Assembly (NCBI GenBank): GCA_041393415.1
Contig: JAWKKE010000003.1
Location: 217,736 to 281,735, forward strand
Source: Thermoleophilia bacterium
GTDB lineage: Bacteria > Actinomycetota > Thermoleophilia > UBA2241
Length of the DNA stretch: 64,000 nt
Direction of reading: 5' to 3'
Positions 34,492 to 42,883 of the stretch are shown here, piece by piece. Each line of letters opens with the position of its first letter. Position 1 is the first letter of the stretch. The notes beneath the pieces were generated by a model, which was given only the letters and a program-made list of their open reading frames with translations, did not search any database and was not told the origin of the DNA. The position numbers and the translations under genes are program-made.

Positions 34492-35115
34492 TTGAATCGT
34501 CAACCATTTCACAGAAGAGAACGTCTCGTGCCGCGGGTGTTCGTCATTGCACTGGTGGCCATGCTCACCGTCCTGCTGGCGGCATGCGGGAGCCAAGACT
34601 CAAGCGGCACCGACTCCGGCGCCGTGGAGACGACACCCTACACGAACGCTCAGTACGGCTTCAGCCTCGAGTACAGCGAGCCCTACGGCGTGGTGACCGA
34701 CTCGACTGTGTCGGGCGAAGAGTACGCGATCGCCTTCGCCGATAAGGACGGCACTGTGATCAACGATCAGTACGCAACCGGTGTACGGGTGTCCGTCTAC
34801 GAACTGGAGCAGGCGATCAAGGCGGCCGACGTTCCCAAGCTCGAGACGGAGATGAGCAAGGTCCTCAACAAGATGATCACAGCTCTCCCCGGAGGCAAGA
34901 CGACGAGCGAGGTCAAGACGACGAAGCTGAACGGAACACCTGGGTACACGGTGGACTACGTGTTCACAGAGGGCGGCGAGGAGCTTACGTCGAGGCTCTA
35001 CATCTTGATCAAGGGCACGAACGAGTACCACGTCTCGGCGCAGGCTGCCAGCGATGAGTGGGCAGACAAGCAGGATGGTCTGGAGGCCATTGTCCAGACG
35101 TTTACGCTGGACTGA
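34492..35115 (+). CDS. Putative secreted lipoprotein of unknown function
   Basis: A 207-residue protein with a lipoprotein signal: basic N-terminus (RRERLVPR), hydrophobic segment and lipobox LLAACG, then a Ser/Thr/Gly-rich spacer. The mature domain (YGFSLEYSEPYGVV onward) has the alternating pattern of the PsbP/Mog1-like fold found in small actinobacterial lipoproteins. Start uncertain: TTG 34492 follows a G-rich ribosome site, but GTG 34528 (AGAAGAGA upstream) gives a more compact signal peptide. No enzyme motif. Possibly under the control of the operator-like site 88 bp upstream. Confidence 0.75.
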   Translation: MNRQPFHRRERLVPRVFVIALVAMLTVLLAACGSQDSSGTDSGAVETTPYTNAQYGFSLEYSEPYGVVTDSTVSGEEYAIAFADKDGTVINDQYATGVRVSVYELEQAIKAADVPKLETEMSKVLNKMITALPGGKTTSEVKTTKLNGTPGYTVDYVFTEGGEELTSRLYILIKGTNEYHVSAQAASDEWADKQDGLEAIVQTFTLD

Positions 35116-35129
35116 CCCCGAGCGGCGCG

Positions 35130-35345
35130 CTACCGCCGCTTTCGTCCGACGGCGAAGTACGTCAGCGGGCCGATCACATCGATGAAGGAGAGCGCGGTCC
35201 ACATGCCCTTGGAGCCGCGAATCTCTGCTGCCGGTCGACGCTTGATATCGATGAGGGCTGCTCCGAGGAGGGCGAGCTCCACGGCGCCGCCGACGACGAT
35301 CAGGGCGCGACAGGGCGTGCTCAGTTCGCTCCACTTCCTGGTCAT
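35130..35345 (-). CDS. Small PLDc_N-like membrane protein
   Basis: A 71-residue protein with two membrane helices (ALIVVGGAVELALLGAALID and TALSFIDVIGPLTYFAVG) separated by KRRPAAEIRGSKGMW. This matches the stand-alone phospholipase-D N-terminal-like family (PLDc_N). ATG at 35345 has AGGAGGAGCTC upstream. Too short for the longer frame reported by simple translation. Function unknown. Confidence 0.75.
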   Translation of the reverse strand: MTRKWSELSTPCRALIVVGGAVELALLGAALIDIKRRPAAEIRGSKGMWTALSFIDVIGPLTYFAVGRKRR

Positions 35346-35386
35346 GAGCTCCTCCTGTGTCGGTGAACTCTCTCGACACTGAGTGT

Positions 35387-35422
35387 ACGCCGCGGGAGCA
35401 GAAACGTCTGCTCCCGCGGCGT
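35387..35422 (-). other. Perfect 16-bp stem hairpin downstream of the membrane protein gene
   Basis: Inverted repeat arms 35387-35402 and 35407-35422 are exact complements around the 4-nt loop AACG. It begins 15 bp after the stop of the leftward membrane protein gene. No U-tract on either side, so it may terminate, attenuate or stabilise rather than act as a textbook terminator. Confidence 0.8.
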
Positions 35423-35437
35423 GAATCTGCCATGCGC

Positions 35438-36676
35438 TCAGGCGCAGGCGGCCTCCGGCTCGTCGTTGCCTGTGCGTGCGAGTGAACCCGGTGCGCTCGT
35501 GGAGCGGCCGAGCAGCTTGCGGTTGAGCCGCACGACGGTCGCGATGGTCACGATCTGGACCACCGCGACGACGGCCAGCAGCGCCAGGTGGATCGGCGAG
35601 AACTTCGCGACGATGTTCGTCGAGACGAGACCCCAGTGAATGAAGAACTGCGCCAGGACGGCGACGGCTACACCGGGGCAGATGAGTCCGTACGCAGCGA
35701 TGCTGCGCTTCTCTCCGCGGATGTAGTCCTTGAAGTATGACTGCCGGCGCATGATCGCCCACCCGGTTAGGCCCATGACCACCTGTGCGGCGACGAGCAG
35801 CCCGAAGAACACGAGCCAGACGATGGCGGGGATCGTCGTGTGCAGGAGCGTATGGGCGATGCCGCTTGCGTCGCGCAGGATGGTGATCCCGAACAGGGTG
35901 AAGATGGGGATCCCCATCCAGAGGGTTGGCCCCGCCTCAGTCGCCATGCCGTGACGGAGCATGGCGCCGAAGCTCACCGGCAGCTTGATCGCGATCCAGC
36001 TCACGGAGGCGGCGAAGAAGAGGAAGGTGCCCAGCAGGCCGATGACGACGTAGGTCTTCGTGTCGCTCATCGCCGCGGATGCGGCGAATCCCGTGGCGAT
36101 CATCGCGAAGGCGAAGCTCGGCAAGACCTGACTGAAGTGGTTGGTGTCCTCGATGTCGAAGTTGCGATGGGTGAGGATGCGCGTGAGATAGCGACCGAAG
36201 AGCCCGAAAGCGTAGGCGCCGATAGCGGCGAAGGCGAGCAGAGCGAAGGGGAACAGGTACTCCTTCACGCCCCAGAGGCCGGGCACGAAGAGCGCGCCGA
36301 GCACGAACGCCACATTGACGCTCATGGCGTACGTGAGCGGAATCGCGAGGAGCGATACCTCGGCGTTGGTTTGCCGGAACTCGGCGAACTCCGCGGAACG
36401 GGCGAACCCACGGTAGGCCAAGATGTTGCGAACCAGCAACTGGACGTGCCGGAGCGCGAAATACGCGATGAGAGCGAGGTCGATGGCCACGAGTACTTTG
36501 GTGAGTGTGCCCACGCCGTCGTAAACGGCGGCGATGTGGCTGAAGTTTGGGATCGGCTCACCGGGGTGGGGCACGAGAAACATCAAGTAGACGAAGAACG
36601 AGATGGCGAGGCCGCCCATGCCCAGGGCGGAGAGGAAGTACAGCGGTCGGTAGGTCACGGCGAATCCTCGGGCCAT
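35438..36676 (-). CDS. Multi-pass membrane protein with a CsoR/CstR-type operator
   Basis: A 412-residue integral membrane protein with about 10 helices (for example LGMGGLAISFFVYLMFLVP, IGLLGTFLFFAASVSWIAI, MGIPIFTLFGITIL). Its layout resembles TDT/SLAC1-like anion exporters (tellurite, sulfite, dicarboxylate), and from memory it may belong to a membrane (seleno)protein family called TsoY; I could not confirm either. Cysteines are few (GLICPG and a C-terminal ACA). Start 36676 has AAAGGAG seven bases upstream. The palindrome at 36701-36720 just upstream links it to the CsoR/CstR-type repressor at 26.4 kb, so export of sulfite or another sulfur anion is a fair guess. Confidence 0.75.
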   Translation of the reverse strand: MARGFAVTYRPLYFLSALGMGGLAISFFVYLMFLVPHPGEPIPNFSHIAAVYDGVGTLTKVLVAIDLALIAYFALRHVQLLVRNILAYRGFARSAEFAEFRQTNAEVSLLAIPLTYAMSVNVAFVLGALFVPGLWGVKEYLFPFALLAFAAIGAYAFGLFGRYLTRILTHRNFDIEDTNHFSQVLPSFAFAMIATGFAASAAMSDTKTYVVIGLLGTFLFFAASVSWIAIKLPVSFGAMLRHGMATEAGPTLWMGIPIFTLFGITILRDASGIAHTLLHTTIPAIVWLVFFGLLVAAQVVMGLTGWAIMRRQSYFKDYIRGEKRSIAAYGLICPGVAVAVLAQFFIHWGLVSTNIVAKFSPIHLALLAVVAVVQIVTIATVVRLNRKLLGRSTSAPGSLARTGNDEPEAACA

Positions 36677-36700
36677 AGAGCGCTCCTTTCTCAACTGCTA

Positions 36701-36720
36701 GATACCCCACGGGGTATATC
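36701..36720 (-). promoter_or_regulatory. CsoR/CstR-type operator upstream of the membrane protein gene
   Basis: ATACCCC-AC-GGGGTAT (36702-36717) is a perfect 7-bp inverted repeat with 2-bp spacer. It lies 25 bp upstream of the start codon. On the minus strand the right arm runs into a possible -10 box, TATCTA. The form is that of CsoR/CstR operators and resembles the site in the csoR promoter. Confidence 0.75.
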
Positions 36721-36884
36721 GGTGGAGGGAGGATACACGGGGCCTGTAGTTTCGAACAACCGCCTGGCGTTGAAGACTAGACGTGGAGTGCGGCGCGATG
36801 GAGGCCGACAAACCTGCGTGCGTAGAATAGGTAGGTCCGCCGGCCCTTGCCGCGCCGCTCGCAGCGCTAACGAAAGGAATCGCC

Positions 36885-39407
36885 GTGGCTCCAGTCAAGC
36901 CTTTGCCACCCGAAGCGCTCTCGACGCGCTGCACACTCGAGCACGTCGACTTCACCACGACCGACGATCTCACTGACGGGATCCAGTTCGTCGGTCAGGA
37001 GCGGCCGATCGCAGCGATCGAGCTCGGCGTGGCTATCGATCGCGAGGGTTACAACATCTTTGCGCTGGGACCGAGTGGGACGGGCAAGTACACCGTCATC
37101 CAGCACTTCGTGGAGCAGCGCGCCGCGGCCGAGTCGCCGCCGGATGACTGGTGCTACGTCAACAACTTCGAGCAGCCGTCGGTTCCCCGCGCGCTGCGTT
37201 TGCCGGCCGGGAGGGGCAAGCAGCTCAAGCGCGATATGGAGCGGCTCGTCGAGGAACTCCATACCGGTCTCTCTTCGGCCTTCGAGAGCGAGGAGTACAC
37301 CACTCGTCGCCGCGCTCTCGAGGAGGAGTTCGGCGAGCGGCAGCAAGCGAGTCTCGCCGAGATGCAGGAGAAGGCGAAGGCGCGCGGTCTGGCCATGCTC
37401 AGCACGCCGGGAGGGCTGGCGTTCGCGGCCGTCAAAGAGGGCAAGGTCATCCCGCCGGCGGAGTTCGAGAAGTTGCCGGAGGAGGAGCAGAACCGCATTC
37501 AGGAGGAAGTGGAGGCGCTGCAAGACGAACTGCAGACGGTGCTTCTTCAAGTGCCCCGCTGGCAGCGCGAGTTCCAGACTCGTCTCCGTGAGCTGAAGGA
37601 CGACGTGACCAGCTTGGTGGTCGCCGACGCCATCGACGATCTTCTTGCCGCGTACAAGGACCTTCCGGATGTCCTGACCTATCTTGAGGCAGTCCGTAGC
37701 AGTGTCCACGATCAGCTCGAGGACTTTCTCGGGAACGGCGAAGAGAAGGACGGCGAAGGGCCGGCGGCGCGCCTCCCGCTGCCCGATGCACTGAAGAAAT
37801 CTCCGGCACTCCGCCGTTATCAGGTGAACGTGCTCGTCGACTCGAGCGATGCCGGCGGCGCGCCGGTCATCTACGAGAGCAACCCGTCCTACCTCAACAT
37901 GGTGGGTCGTGTCGAGCAGATGTCGGTGATGGGTGCCTTGCTGACCGACTTCACGCTCATCAAGCCCGGTGTGCTCCATCGCGCCAATGGCGGCTACTTG
38001 GTCCTGGATGCGGTCAAGGTGCTGAGCAATCCCTACGCCTGGGAAGGGCTGAAGCGCGCTCTGCAGTTTCATCAGGTCCGCATCGAGTCGCCGGTGCAGA
38101 TGCTGAGCCTGACGAGCACGGTGTCTCTTGAACCGGAGCCAATACCGCTGGATGTGAAGATCATCCTGATGGGCGACCGGCAGCTCTACTACCTGCTCAC
38201 GCAAGCCGATCCCGACTTCAATGAGCTCTTCAAGGTGGCCGCCGACTTCGACGACGAGTTTGTGCGCACCGAGGAGACGATGCGGCAGTTCGCCTATCTC
38301 ATCGCGACGATCGTCCGGCGTGAGCGCCTTCTGCCATGCGACCGTGCGGCGGTCTGCCGGGTGATAGAGCACGCGGCGCGACTGGCCGGCGACTCCGAAC
38401 GTCTCACGGCGCAGGTGCGCGCGGTGATGGACCTGCTCGAGGAAGCGGATCATTGGGCACGGCGCGGCGGGGCCGATCTCGTCGGCGCCGCGCACGTTCA
38501 GCAGGCGATCGACGCCCAGATCTACCGCTCCGATCGCATCCGCGCGCGCATGCACGAAGAGACTCTGCGCGAGACGATGCTGATCGACACAGAGGGAGCC
38601 AAGGTCGGCCAGATCAACGGTCTCTCGGTGCTCACTCTGGGGACGTATGCGTTCGGTCGTCCCAGCCGCATCACGGCCAGCGTTCACATGGGCAAGGGCG
38701 AGGTTGTCGACATCGAGCGCGAGGTCGAGCTCAGCGGACCGCTGCACTCCAAGGGGGTGCTCATTCTCTCCGGCTTCCTGCGCGGCAGGTACGCACAGGA
38801 ACATCCGCTGTCGCTGGGCGCCAGCTTGGTCTTCGAGCAGTCCTACGGTGGTGTTGACGGTGACAGCGCCTCGTCCACCGAGCTGTACGCCTTGCTCTCG
38901 GCGATTTCCGGGGTGCCGATCAAGCAAACGCTCGCGGTGACGGGATCGGTGAACCAGTTCGGGGAAGTGCAGGCGATCGGCGGAGTGAACGAGAAGATCG
39001 AAGGATTCTTCGATCTGTGTAAGGCGCGCGGGCTTACCGGTGAGCAGGGGGTTCTCATCCCGGCGGCCAACGTCAAGCACCTCATGCTGCGCCAGGACGT
39101 CGTCGACGCCGTCGTCGCCAAGCAGTTCGCGATCTACCCGATCGCCACGATCGACCAGGGCATCGAAGTGCTCACCGGGCGACGCGCCGGCAAGCTGGGC
39201 GCCTCGGGTCGCTATCCCAGCAGAAGCGTGAATCGTCTGGTGGCCGACCGCTTGGCGGGGATGGCCGCACGCAGTAGGTCGGAGGCCGGGGCGGCGCCGC
39301 GCAAGACGCGGCGCAAGGCAGCCGCCGGTGCAGGCTCCAAGGGTGAGGCGCGGCGCTCGCGTGCCGCGGGCACGGTGCCGCGCGAGGGAAAGGACGCTCA
39401 GACATGA
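36885..39407 (+). CDS. Lon-related ATP-dependent protease (YcbZ/LonB-like)
   Basis: An 840-residue AAA+ protease of the archaeal-LonB/YcbZ (LonC-like) group. Residues 1-90 include GQERPIAAIELGVAI and the Walker A loop GPSGTGKYT; a long charged coiled-coil insertion (about 120-300) follows, then Walker B region GGYLVLDAVKVL. The C-terminal S16 protease domain has the Ser of GDSASSTELYALL and the Lys of GGVNEKIEGFF. The last 50 residues are basic and low-complexity. GTG start with GAAAGGAA upstream. It overlaps the universal stress protein gene by 4 bp, so both form a stress/quality-control operon. Confidence 0.92.
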   Translation: MAPVKPLPPEALSTRCTLEHVDFTTTDDLTDGIQFVGQERPIAAIELGVAIDREGYNIFALGPSGTGKYTVIQHFVEQRAAAESPPDDWCYVNNFEQPSVPRALRLPAGRGKQLKRDMERLVEELHTGLSSAFESEEYTTRRRALEEEFGERQQASLAEMQEKAKARGLAMLSTPGGLAFAAVKEGKVIPPAEFEKLPEEEQNRIQEEVEALQDELQTVLLQVPRWQREFQTRLRELKDDVTSLVVADAIDDLLAAYKDLPDVLTYLEAVRSSVHDQLEDFLGNGEEKDGEGPAARLPLPDALKKSPALRRYQVNVLVDSSDAGGAPVIYESNPSYLNMVGRVEQMSVMGALLTDFTLIKPGVLHRANGGYLVLDAVKVLSNPYAWEGLKRALQFHQVRIESPVQMLSLTSTVSLEPEPIPLDVKIILMGDRQLYYLLTQADPDFNELFKVAADFDDEFVRTEETMRQFAYLIATIVRRERLLPCDRAAVCRVIEHAARLAGDSERLTAQVRAVMDLLEEADHWARRGGADLVGAAHVQQAIDAQIYRSDRIRARMHEETLRETMLIDTEGAKVGQINGLSVLTLGTYAFGRPSRITASVHMGKGEVVDIEREVELSGPLHSKGVLILSGFLRGRYAQEHPLSLGASLVFEQSYGGVDGDSASSTELYALLSAISGVPIKQTLAVTGSVNQFGEVQAIGGVNEKIEGFFDLCKARGLTGEQGVLIPAANVKHLMLRQDVVDAVVAKQFAIYPIATIDQGIEVLTGRRAGKLGASGRYPSRSVNRLVADRLAGMAARSRSEAGAAPRKTRRKAAAGAGSKGEARRSRAAGTVPREGKDAQT

Positions 39408-40261
39408 GCGACGCGCCGCAATCAGCACCCGTCGAGCGTATCGTCGTCGCGCTGGATGCGTCGCCGCAGAGCGTTGCCGCTTTGCGGGCGGCGGTTGAGC
39501 TCGCCGTCATGACGGAGGCGGAGGTCGAGGGTCTGTTCGTTGAGGATATCGACCTCATTCATCTCTGCGGCTTGCCGTTTGGCTGTGAGGTCGGCTCATT
39601 CACCGCCGAGGTGCGGCGTGTCGACGCAGCAGCGATGGAGCGTCAGCTCCGCGGTCTCGCGGCGGGAATCAGCGAGGCAATGGCACAAGTGGCGGCGGAA
39701 ACCTCCGTCTCGTGGAGTTTCAGTGTTCGCCGTGGAGTTGTCGTGGAAGAGCTCGTCGCCGCGGCGCAGGGCGCGGCCCTGATGACCGTCGGCCGCGCCG
39801 GGCGCGGACGCCGTCGTGGAGTGGGCTCCACCGCCGAAGCGCTGGTCGACCAAATCGACCAGATGCGGCGACCGCTGCTGATTGCGGGTGAGGGGATTGG
39901 CTTGCGGCTTCCCCTCACGGTGCTCTACACGGGCACGCCTGCGGCGCGTCGCGCCTTGGATCTCGCCTTGCGACTGACGCGGCGCGATCCTGTTCGCATG
40001 CGCGTGGTTGCCTGGGCGAACGGCGATGTGACGCTCGACGTCACGGAGCTTGAGGCCGCCGTGCGCGACGTGCTCGAGCACGCCCCGCGGCTCGACGAGA
40101 AGCGGGAATCCTCGCGTGCGTCCGCTGCGCCGGTGGGCGTAGGGCCCGCAGAGGACTTGCTCGCCGTGCTGAAAGGCATGGACGGAGGCACGCTTCTCGT
40201 CCCGCGCGAACAGGCTTCGCTCGTCTCTCGCTACGGCGCCGCGGTGCTCCTCGTCCCCTAG
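39404..40261 (+). CDS. Universal-stress-protein-like protein
   Basis: A 285-residue protein whose first half (RIVVALDASPQSVAALRAAV, then LMTVGRAGRG) has the UspA fold, while the second half (LTVLYTGTPAARRALDLALR ... TLLVPREQASL) looks like a diverged second Usp domain. The ATP-binding GxxGx9GS motif is only partly recognisable (GRAGRGRRRGVGST). Translationally coupled to the Lon-like protease by ATGA overlap. Its stop overlaps the stop of the convergent small membrane gene. Confidence 0.78.
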   Translation: MSDAPQSAPVERIVVALDASPQSVAALRAAVELAVMTEAEVEGLFVEDIDLIHLCGLPFGCEVGSFTAEVRRVDAAAMERQLRGLAAGISEAMAQVAAETSVSWSFSVRRGVVVEELVAAAQGAALMTVGRAGRGRRRGVGSTAEALVDQIDQMRRPLLIAGEGIGLRLPLTVLYTGTPAARRALDLALRLTRRDPVRMRVVAWANGDVTLDVTELEAAVRDVLEHAPRLDEKRESSRASAAPVGVGPAEDLLAVLKGMDGGTLLVPREQASLVSRYGAAVLLVP

Positions 40262-40434
40262 GCCCCGATCCACTGCGTGAGCTTCCAGCCAAGCCAGACA
40301 CCGACGACAGCGCCGACGAACCCAGACACGAGGCTGACGAGGGACAATGCGCCGACGTCGAGAAGCAGGACGGGTACATAGCCGCCGACGAAGCTGCCCA
40401 CAAGCAGTCCGATGTATATCGTGATCTTCTCCAT
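40258..40434 (-). CDS. Small two-helix membrane protein
   Basis: A 58-residue hydrophobic protein, MEKITIYIGLLVGSFVGGYV followed by a second helix with GFVGAVVGVWLGWKLTQW. Glycine-zipper-like spacing is evident. Small proteins of this form occur widely in anaerobes without known function. Start could instead be an ATG five codons earlier (40449); neither has a strong ribosome site, so it is tentative. Confidence 0.55.
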   Translation of the reverse strand: MEKITIYIGLLVGSFVGGYVPVLLLDVGALSLVSLVSGFVGAVVGVWLGWKLTQWIGA

Positions 40435-40603
40435 GGGTGCAGTTGGCATCGGCACGTAGCGGCCGACTCTGGATACGTGCTGGATGCGTGCGCAGGAGTA
40501 GCGCGGCCACCTCCGAATGAGCGAGTGAGTTTCGGCGCGCGCGTACGCGGCGATTAGTAGTGTTGCGGGTCGTTGGGGCTCGCGGAAACGGAGGAGGTGG
40601 CTG

Positions 40604-41098
40604 ATGAGCAACCTATACGTGCTTGGCTTCGACAGCGAAACGGACGCCCGGGAGTTCGGCCTCAAGATTGGCGATCTTGTGAAGGAACGCCTGCTTGTCC
40701 TGGACGATGCGGCTATGGTGGTGCGCGACGCCGAAGGGAAGCCGCATGTGGAGCACGGCAAGCAGCTCGTCGGTGTAGGAGCGCTGGGTGGTGCCTTCTG
40801 GGGCATGCTCTTCGGCTTGATCTTCCTTATGCCGCTCTTCGGTCTTGCCATGGGGGCGGCCTTCGGCGCGCTGGGCGGCAAACTCGGCGACATCGGCCTG
40901 AACAAACAGGTGCTTGAGGAGATCGGCGACTCGATCAAGCCTGGTCAGGCGGGCTGGTTCGTCCTCGTGCGTCAGGCGACTGCCGACAAGGTCCTCGACG
41001 AGCTCGCGGGGACTCAGGCACGAGTCATCCGCACGAATCTGAGCAAAGAGCAAGAGGACAATCTGCGCCGTGTGTTCAGCGCCGAGGAGACTGCCTGA
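40604..41098 (+). CDS. DUF1269-domain membrane-associated protein
   Basis: A 164-residue DUF1269 protein: MSNLYVLGFDSETDAREF, a central Gly-rich hydrophobic hairpin (GALGGAFWGMLFGLIFLMPL and GLAMGAAFGALGGKLGDIGL) and a C-terminal soluble part (KPGQAGWFVLVRQATADKVL). Family proteins are stress-associated with unknown mechanism. Excellent ribosome site GGAGGTGGCTG before the ATG. The 169 bp upstream hold no gene. Confidence 0.88.
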   Translation: MSNLYVLGFDSETDAREFGLKIGDLVKERLLVLDDAAMVVRDAEGKPHVEHGKQLVGVGALGGAFWGMLFGLIFLMPLFGLAMGAAFGALGGKLGDIGLNKQVLEEIGDSIKPGQAGWFVLVRQATADKVLDELAGTQARVIRTNLSKEQEDNLRRVFSAEETA

Positions 41099-41131
41099 GC
41101 ACGCGTAGGGGCGGAGCGGAGCGATCGACGG

Positions 41132-42367
41132 CTATTCGCCGCAGAGGCGGGCGAAGTATGACGCGTACGCGCGGGCTCCGCGCTCGAGGTCGGCGCTGCG
41201 CACTATGAGGCTCACGGCGAAGCACCCGTCTTCCTCCATGTCGTAGAAGTAGCCAGGTTGAACCCATAGGCGCTTCTCGCGCAGCAGTCCGAGGGCGATG
41301 TGCTCCTCGTCGAGGAGGCGCGGCGACTCGACGATGGCGGTCCAGCCGCCATCGCAGCGCCGCACTCGATGCGGAGAGGATGGACCCTCGAGGATATGTC
41401 GCAGCCGTTCGAGGTTCGCTGCGATGCGGCGCCAACACGGGCCGCTGAGTTGTTCCGCAGCCGCCAGCAGGTGCGGGAGAGCGTGCATGATGGGCGTGCC
41501 CGTTGAGAGGTAGGCGTCGGCGATGATCTCGAGCCGGCGGCGAGCCTCTCGACGGGCACGCCTTGGTCCTGAGACGGCGATCCATGCCAGCTTCATCTGC
41601 GGTAAGCAGAGGCGTTTGGAGAGGCCGTCGAGCACGAAGCACAGCGCGCGCTCCTCAGCGATGAACGACGATCGGGCGACGGCCTCATCACTGCAGTCGA
41701 TCTCGAGCGGGTAGTCGTAGAAGACCTCGTCGACGATGAGCGCGCAGCCGTGATGTGCGCACATCGCGACGAGGTGTTCGCGCTCTGCTTCGCGGACGTA
41801 GGATCCTGTGGGGTTGTTGGGGTTGATCAGCACAAGGGCCCGGGCACGTCCGTCGCAGAGCGCCTCTTCGACGGAGGCGAGGTCGATGCGCCATCCGCCA
41901 GGGTGTGAATACTCGAGCCGGTACGGTCGCGGAACGACAGCCTCGAGTCCCGCCAGATGCTCGAAGAGCGGGTAGCCTGGCTTGGGCACGAGCACCGCGT
42001 CGCCTGGGTCGCAGAGGAGCTTGAAGAGCCAGGCGTAGGCTTCGGAAGTAGAAGCGCAGAGGAAGAGGTCGTCCACGTCGACAGTTGGCGGCAGCAGGCG
42101 AGATGGGGCTGCGCGTCGTTGGTAGAGCTCTGCGAGGGCGAGTCTGGCCTCCGAGAGGCCGTGCGGGTTCGGCTCGTAGTGCACGCTCTCCGGTGTGGCG
42201 AAAACTTCCCGAGCTACCACAGGCGGGGGTTCAAGTCCGACGCGAGTCGGATTGCTCTCGCAGAGGTCCAGTACCTCGACGTGCTCTGTCAGCAGTTCGG
42301 CTCGCGCTGCCCACAGTTGGTTGGTCCCGGTCGACCACGGCAGCCGGGTGGAGAAGTCTACGTTCAT
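41132..42367 (-). CDS. PLP-dependent class I/II aminotransferase
   Basis: A 411-residue fold-type I aminotransferase. NPNNPTGSYV, VDEVFYDYPLE (Asp for the PLP ring nitrogen) and GLSKRLCLPQMKLAW (Schiff-base Lys) are conserved. The overall form (NPTRVGLEPPP, YEPNPHGLSEARLALAELY) matches an uncharacterised aspartate-aminotransferase-like group rather than AspC. Amino acid substrate unknown. Stands alone between convergent DUF1269 and codirectional CMD genes; the ACT/liv/PaaK operon lacks an aminotransferase, but a link over 27 kb would be speculation. Confidence 0.88.
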   Translation of the reverse strand: MNVDFSTRLPWSTGTNQLWAARAELLTEHVEVLDLCESNPTRVGLEPPPVVAREVFATPESVHYEPNPHGLSEARLALAELYQRRAAPSRLLPPTVDVDDLFLCASTSEAYAWLFKLLCDPGDAVLVPKPGYPLFEHLAGLEAVVPRPYRLEYSHPGGWRIDLASVEEALCDGRARALVLINPNNPTGSYVREAEREHLVAMCAHHGCALIVDEVFYDYPLEIDCSDEAVARSSFIAEERALCFVLDGLSKRLCLPQMKLAWIAVSGPRRARREARRRLEIIADAYLSTGTPIMHALPHLLAAAEQLSGPCWRRIAANLERLRHILEGPSSPHRVRRCDGGWTAIVESPRLLDEEHIALGLLREKRLWVQPGYFYDMEEDGCFAVSLIVRSADLERGARAYASYFARLCGE

Positions 42368-42449
42368 GCGCTCACGATAGGCGCCTGATCGGGCACCGAC
42401 AAGCGCGCCGCAACTCTATTCAGCCTCTGTCTCTGCGGCGCGCTGTGTC

Positions 42450-42773
42450 TCAGCTCTCCTTCTCGAGCACCTCGTTGATCCATCCGAGTCCGGCGATGCC
42501 CGCGGGGAAGCCGCACGTTGTGATCGCAAGGACGGCGACCTGGCGGATCTCCTCGGGCGAGGCTCCGGCGGTCAACGCCTTGCGCGCGTTCGAGCGTGAG
42601 GCGCCCTCGGAAGAAGCACCGATCGCCAGGCCGAGCTTGACGAGGCGCGAGGTGCGGTCATCGAGGGGGCCGGCAACGTCTGACGCTTCGCCGAGTCGAT
42701 CGAGGGCCCTGGCCACATCGGGGAACCGTTCGCGGAACTCGACGTACACGCTGGGAAGGTGCTCGCGCCCCAT
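42450..42773 (-). CDS. Carboxymuconolactone decarboxylase/AhpD-like protein lacking the CxxC site
   Basis: A 107-residue AhpD/CMD-fold protein: SRLVKLGLAIGASSEGASRS and ALTAGASPEEIRQVAVLAIT align with the family, and GFPAGIAGLGWINEVLEKE ends it. Redox-active relatives have CEGC...H here; this protein has SEGA..N, so the peroxidase/reductase cysteines and the proton-relay His are absent. It cannot be a classical AhpD. Start at 42773 is favoured by AAAGGAGG seven bases upstream over in-frame ATGs at 42794 and 42824. Divergent from the arsR-hdr operon, so the two may share control. Confidence 0.85.
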   Translation of the reverse strand: MGREHLPSVYVEFRERFPDVARALDRLGEASDVAGPLDDRTSRLVKLGLAIGASSEGASRSNARKALTAGASPEEIRQVAVLAITTCGFPAGIAGLGWINEVLEKES

Positions 42774-42883
42774 GGTGGTGCCTCCTTTGCTCATTGCTCG
42801 CCCATGCTCGATACCCGTGGACACGGCTGGTCATGCGCCGTAGGGGGGCGCGGAAGGCGCAGGCGCCCGGACGACACGTGCGG

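Noticed and set aside
35387..35422. Classic rho-independent terminator
   Set aside because: The stem is perfect but no U-tract follows in either direction; kept only as a hairpin of unknown role.
36867..39428. An 853-residue open frame antisense to the Lon-like protease
   Set aside because: It mirrors the codon structure of a GC-rich gene, shows no protein-family motif and lacks a ribosome site.
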